Assembly: GCA_034231615.1 (NCBI GenBank)
Contig: CM067307.1
Coordinates: 1,332,001-1,396,000, forward strand
Direction: 5' to 3'
DNA: 64,000 bases
DNA from: Meghimatium bilineatum
Lineage: Eukaryota > Mollusca > Gastropoda > Stylommatophora > Philomycidae
Under the pieces are notes generated by a model. The model made no database searches, was not told where the DNA came from, and worked only from the letters and a program-made list of their open reading frames with translations. A program made the position numbers and the translations under genes. This document shows positions 61,056 to 64,000 of this stretch, piece after piece; within the stretch, counting starts at the first letter, position 1; every line of letters starts with the position of its first letter.

Positions 61056-61249
61056 GTTTGTTAAGAATGTACAAATATTCAAACTGTCTCCTCTAACCCA
61101 ATAGTTGTAAACATGTTCCACAATTGCAACACTGTCAAGTGAAATTTCTTTCTATGTTCTCAATCATCCATTCATCAGGGGCCACAGAAAATATTGCTAT
61201 CATATGTCAATTTTCCTGTCATGTTCAGTGATGCCATAATTCTTCATTT

Positions 61250-61530
61250 CTGTGTGAAAAATATGTTTCCCAGACTCCATACATGACATGAGAAGGGATA
61301 TAATTGTGAAAAATATGTTTCCCAGACTCCATACATGACATGAGATATAATTGTGAAAAATATGTTTCACAGACTCCATACATGACATGAGATATAATTG
61401 TGAAAAATATGTTTCACAGACTCCATACATGACATGAGATATAATTGTGAAAAATATATTTCACAGACTCCATACATGACATGAGATGGGATATAATTGT
61501 GAAAAATATATTTCACAGACTCCATACATG
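61250..61530 (+). repeat. Tandem array, 47 bp unit, 6 copies
   Basis: The unit contains gtgaaaaatatgtttcacag and ctccatacatgacatgag. Confidence 0.95.
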
Positions 61531-61739
61531 ACATGGGAATTCCTGAGATTATGTAATTTTAGAAAAATAAACCTGTTGCACTTGTTCTCAAAATGTAAAT
61601 ATGCAGTTGCTGTATTTTTCACAAAATTATATTCTCTGTAAGCATTTGCAGTGAGACATTCATATATCACACTGTAAGGACATATGTGATATGTGACATT
61701 GATGTTCATATTGAAGAATGTATAGGTCCAGAATCAATA

Positions 61740-61910
61740 AGTGGTATGCACCTATAAACCAACAACAATGTCCGCTAGTCAAAAGATCATCCTCTCTGCA
61801 TATCGAATCATCTGTGCACAGGTGGCATGCACCTATAAACCAACAACAATGTCCGCTAGTCAAAAGATCATCCTCTCTGCATATCGAATCATCTGTGCAC
61901 AGGTGGCATG
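61740..61910 (+). repeat. Direct repeat, 81 bp unit, 2 copies
   Basis: gtgg(t/c)atgcacctataaac and tcatctgtgcacaggtggca occur in both copies, followed by a short (TCC)n tract at 61915-61935. Confidence 0.93.
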
Positions 61911-62154
61911 GATCTCCTCCTCCTCCTCCTCCTCATCATATCATCCCTCAGCGTGTAACAACTCAAGCAAACCTTTGCTTCTTCGTAGATCAGCATTAAT
62001 ATGTGAAACACTGGAATGAGGATTTGCTGCATCAGACCTCCAACATCCTCTACCCTTTTGCTGCATCAGACCTCCAACATCCTCTACCCTTTTGCCTTTG
62101 TATTGTACGCTACTAGAAGTAATTCCCCACCGCTTTCTGTAATGTAGGGTTATA

Positions 62155-62392
62155 TCAGTTACTGGTTAATTCTACAGCCTTGGTGGTGTATGCTAGTAGA
62201 AGTAATTCTCTCCATTTTATGTAATGTTGGGTTAATTCAGTCTCTGGTTGACCCCACAACTTGATGTAATGTAAGGTTAATTTAGTCACTGGTTGACCCC
62301 ACAACTTGATGTAATGTAAGGTTAATTCAGTCTCTGGTTGACCCCACAACTTGATGTAATGTAAGGTTAATTTAGTCACTGGTAGACCAAGT
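62155..62392 (+). repeat. Tandem array, about 55 bp unit, 4 copies
   Basis: The unit contains gaccccacaacttgatgtaa. Confidence 0.92.
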
Positions 62393-62419
62393 GACCTGCT
62401 CACTTATCACTTATGATTT

Positions 62420-62886
62420 GCAACACAACACAACATAACACAATACAACACAACACAATACAACACAACACAACACAACACAATACAACACAACAAAACA
62501 CAACACAACACAATACAACACAATACAACACAACACAATACAACACAACACAATACAACACAACACAATACAACACAATACAACACAACACAACACAACA
62601 CAATACAACAGAACACAACACAATACAACACAACACAACACAATACAACACAACACAATACAACACAACACAATACAACACAATACAACACAACACAACA
62701 CAATACAACACAACACAATACAACACAACACAACACAACACAATACAATACAACACAACACAATACAACACAACACAATACAACACAACACAATACAACA
62801 CAACACAACACAATACAACACAATACAACACAACACAACACAATACAATACAACACAATACAACACAACACAACACAACACAACAC
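62420..62886. repeat. Pentanucleotide array (AACAC/AATAC)n, about 93 copies
   Basis: Units are cacaa or tacaa with almost no other change. Because the period is not a multiple of three and no stop can form, several overlapping reading frames are open on both strands; none is a gene. Confidence 0.98.
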
Positions 62887-63069
62887 TCCTAAGGAATCAC
62901 TGACAAAATATTTAATGTTATAATGATGATTATTGTAGTTTTGTTTTGTCTATATATCTATTTACTGTGTTATTGCTGCTTTTTCTGTAATGAGTCCCAG
63001 GTTTGAATGACAATAAGTTTGGGCTATGGCATATTTGTTTGCTTGATATACAGTAATATTGTGGTGTAT

Positions 63070-63335
63070 CAGGACACTGGTAACTTATTGAATCCATCTT
63101 CTTCTTCGTCTTTCTCTGTATCTTGCTGTTTCCATTGTCATGTAGTATGCTCTTGCTGCTGGCCAATATGAGTTAATTCTCATTAAGTGGCTGAAATATT
63201 TCAGTCTCTGTTTTTCAATATATTTGAGCACAGACGTTGTTCCAACAGTTCTTGTCATCTCTTCATTTCTCACATGATCTCTTCGTGTTCTGTTTGATGC
63301 TTTTCTTAGATATATCATTTCACACATAGTACTGA
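63070..63335 (-). mobile_element. LINE family C 3' end, antisense
   Basis: The - strand reads TRTVGTTSVLKYIEKQRLKY, then YWPAARAYYMTMETARYRER and RRRRWIQ. It is the undisturbed counterpart of the sequence at 487-670. Confidence 0.8.
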
Positions 63336-63399
63336 CAGTGATACCACAATGTTGGTATGAAGATTGAATTTATGATTTATCTTTTGGTTTTCATCGTGA

Positions 63400-64000
63400 T
63401 AGATGTGTGTTTCAAAATTGGTGCCTAGCCCTGGCCCAACTCTATTGTCAAGCTTTCCTATACCGGAAATATGCTTGCAGAGAGAAAGGGTTCAGTACCT
63501 GATGGGCTCAGACGCTATTGGGACAAGACAGTTCAGCTCGAGAACGCCTTGCTGTCAAACGTGTGGTGTGAGAATCAAACTTGTACGAGGGGTTCACGAT
63601 GTCTGTGAACGACGCTTTGGGTATTAGGGCGAACGAGACAGTGTCCAACTCTTCTGGTGAGTTCTTCCTCATTTGGAACCAGGCTCGCGGATGAGAAAAG
63701 GTTCAGTACCCGATGGACACAGGCAGAGTTCGTCCAATTGCACGAGATGGGTTTATAGATGGCAGGGCACCTCGTGCCAGATAGACGCGCTCGACAAGCA
63801 TCTTGGCGAAGAGGCACTTCACACCAGCGTGCCCGGCGACAGATACACAGGCTGTCACGGACTAGGGACCAAACCCGAAATAAAGGAATGACGAAAACGG
63901 ATGTGCTGGACCTCAGACGTCCTGACCACAAGTGGCCAACCGGGGTGCAAATAATCACAGTTTTACTGTGGAACTTGCAGCACAACGTACTTCACGCTCC
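63400..64000. other. CpG-rich segment of unknown origin at the window end
   Basis: From about 63410 the sequence becomes GC- and CpG-rich (for example gaacgacgctttgggtatta), unlike the preceding 60 kb. A motif gaaa(a/g)ggttcagtacc(t/c)gatgg occurs at 63483 and 63697. Open frames of about 70 codons are present on both strands, but none matches a family I know. It could be an unrecognised element, another gene, or an assembly join. Confidence 0.45.

Noticed and set aside
62400-62892. Four overlapping open frames of about 158 codons on both strands
   Set aside because: They are translations of the pentanucleotide tract, which cannot form stop codons in these frames.
63403-63627. Last exon of the large gene after exon 22
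   Set aside because: An AG at 63401-63402 in phase 1 would give only about nine codons before TAG. The longer frame needs phase 0, and the base composition differs from all other exons.

Overview
The window looks like nuclear DNA of an animal, most likely an invertebrate. It is AT-rich, the one gene I can follow is split into many short exons with GT/AG introns, and the introns hold several non-LTR retrotransposon (LINE) families, tRNA-headed SINEs, a piggyBac relative, a Helitron remnant and dozens of unrelated tandem arrays. I cannot name the species.

One gene spans almost the whole window on the + strand. I could chain 22 internal exons (896 to 61055, 3,414 coding bases, 1,138 codons); every junction keeps the reading frame and has GT/AG ends. 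The product is secreted-type and cysteine-rich, with domains in this order: EGF; thyroglobulin type-1 (TY1) a; a Cys-rich module A; EGF; EGF; TY1 b; EGF; TY1 c; antistasin-like; a second Cys-rich half-module; WAP; TY1 d; a reduced WAP; EGF; TY1 e; Cys-rich module B; TY1 f. TY1, WAP and antistasin modules are all known from protease inhibitors, so a multi-class protease inhibitor or matrix protein is the likely role. Both ends of the gene lie outside the window or are not recognised. A possible exon of a different gene sits on the - strand at 1-85.

Introns make up about 95 % of the window. By region: 1-8300 (intron 1) holds LINE fragments and a 2.8 kb piggyBac derivative with 338 bp inverted arms and a catalytically gutted transposase. 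8300-17100 holds exons 2-6 with a 36 bp array derived from a tRNA-like SINE head, a 30 bp array, a 46 bp array and a 35 bp array. 17100-23200 holds a Helitron fragment whose coding sequence has turned into a 35 bp array, a foldback element and exons 7-8. 23200-31900 holds LINE pieces, a 300 bp hairpin element and exons 9-12. 31800-36460 is mostly tandem repeat around exon 13, including a 2.4 kb 20 bp array. 36500-48700 holds exons 14-17 and LINE debris. 51520-54315 is a 2.8 kb 55 bp array next to exon 18. 55490-61530 holds exons 19-22 among arrays and a LINE inserted inside an array. 61700-63340 is more simple repeat, including a 470 bp pentanucleotide tract. 63400-64000 changes abruptly to CpG-rich sequence that I cannot identify.

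The recurrent theme is tandem duplication acting on whatever was there: arrays are seeded from LINE coding sequence, a LINE 3' end, SINE heads and Helitron coding sequence, and in three introns the array has copied the gene's own splice site. By my tally roughly 18 kb (over a quarter) of the window is tandem array.
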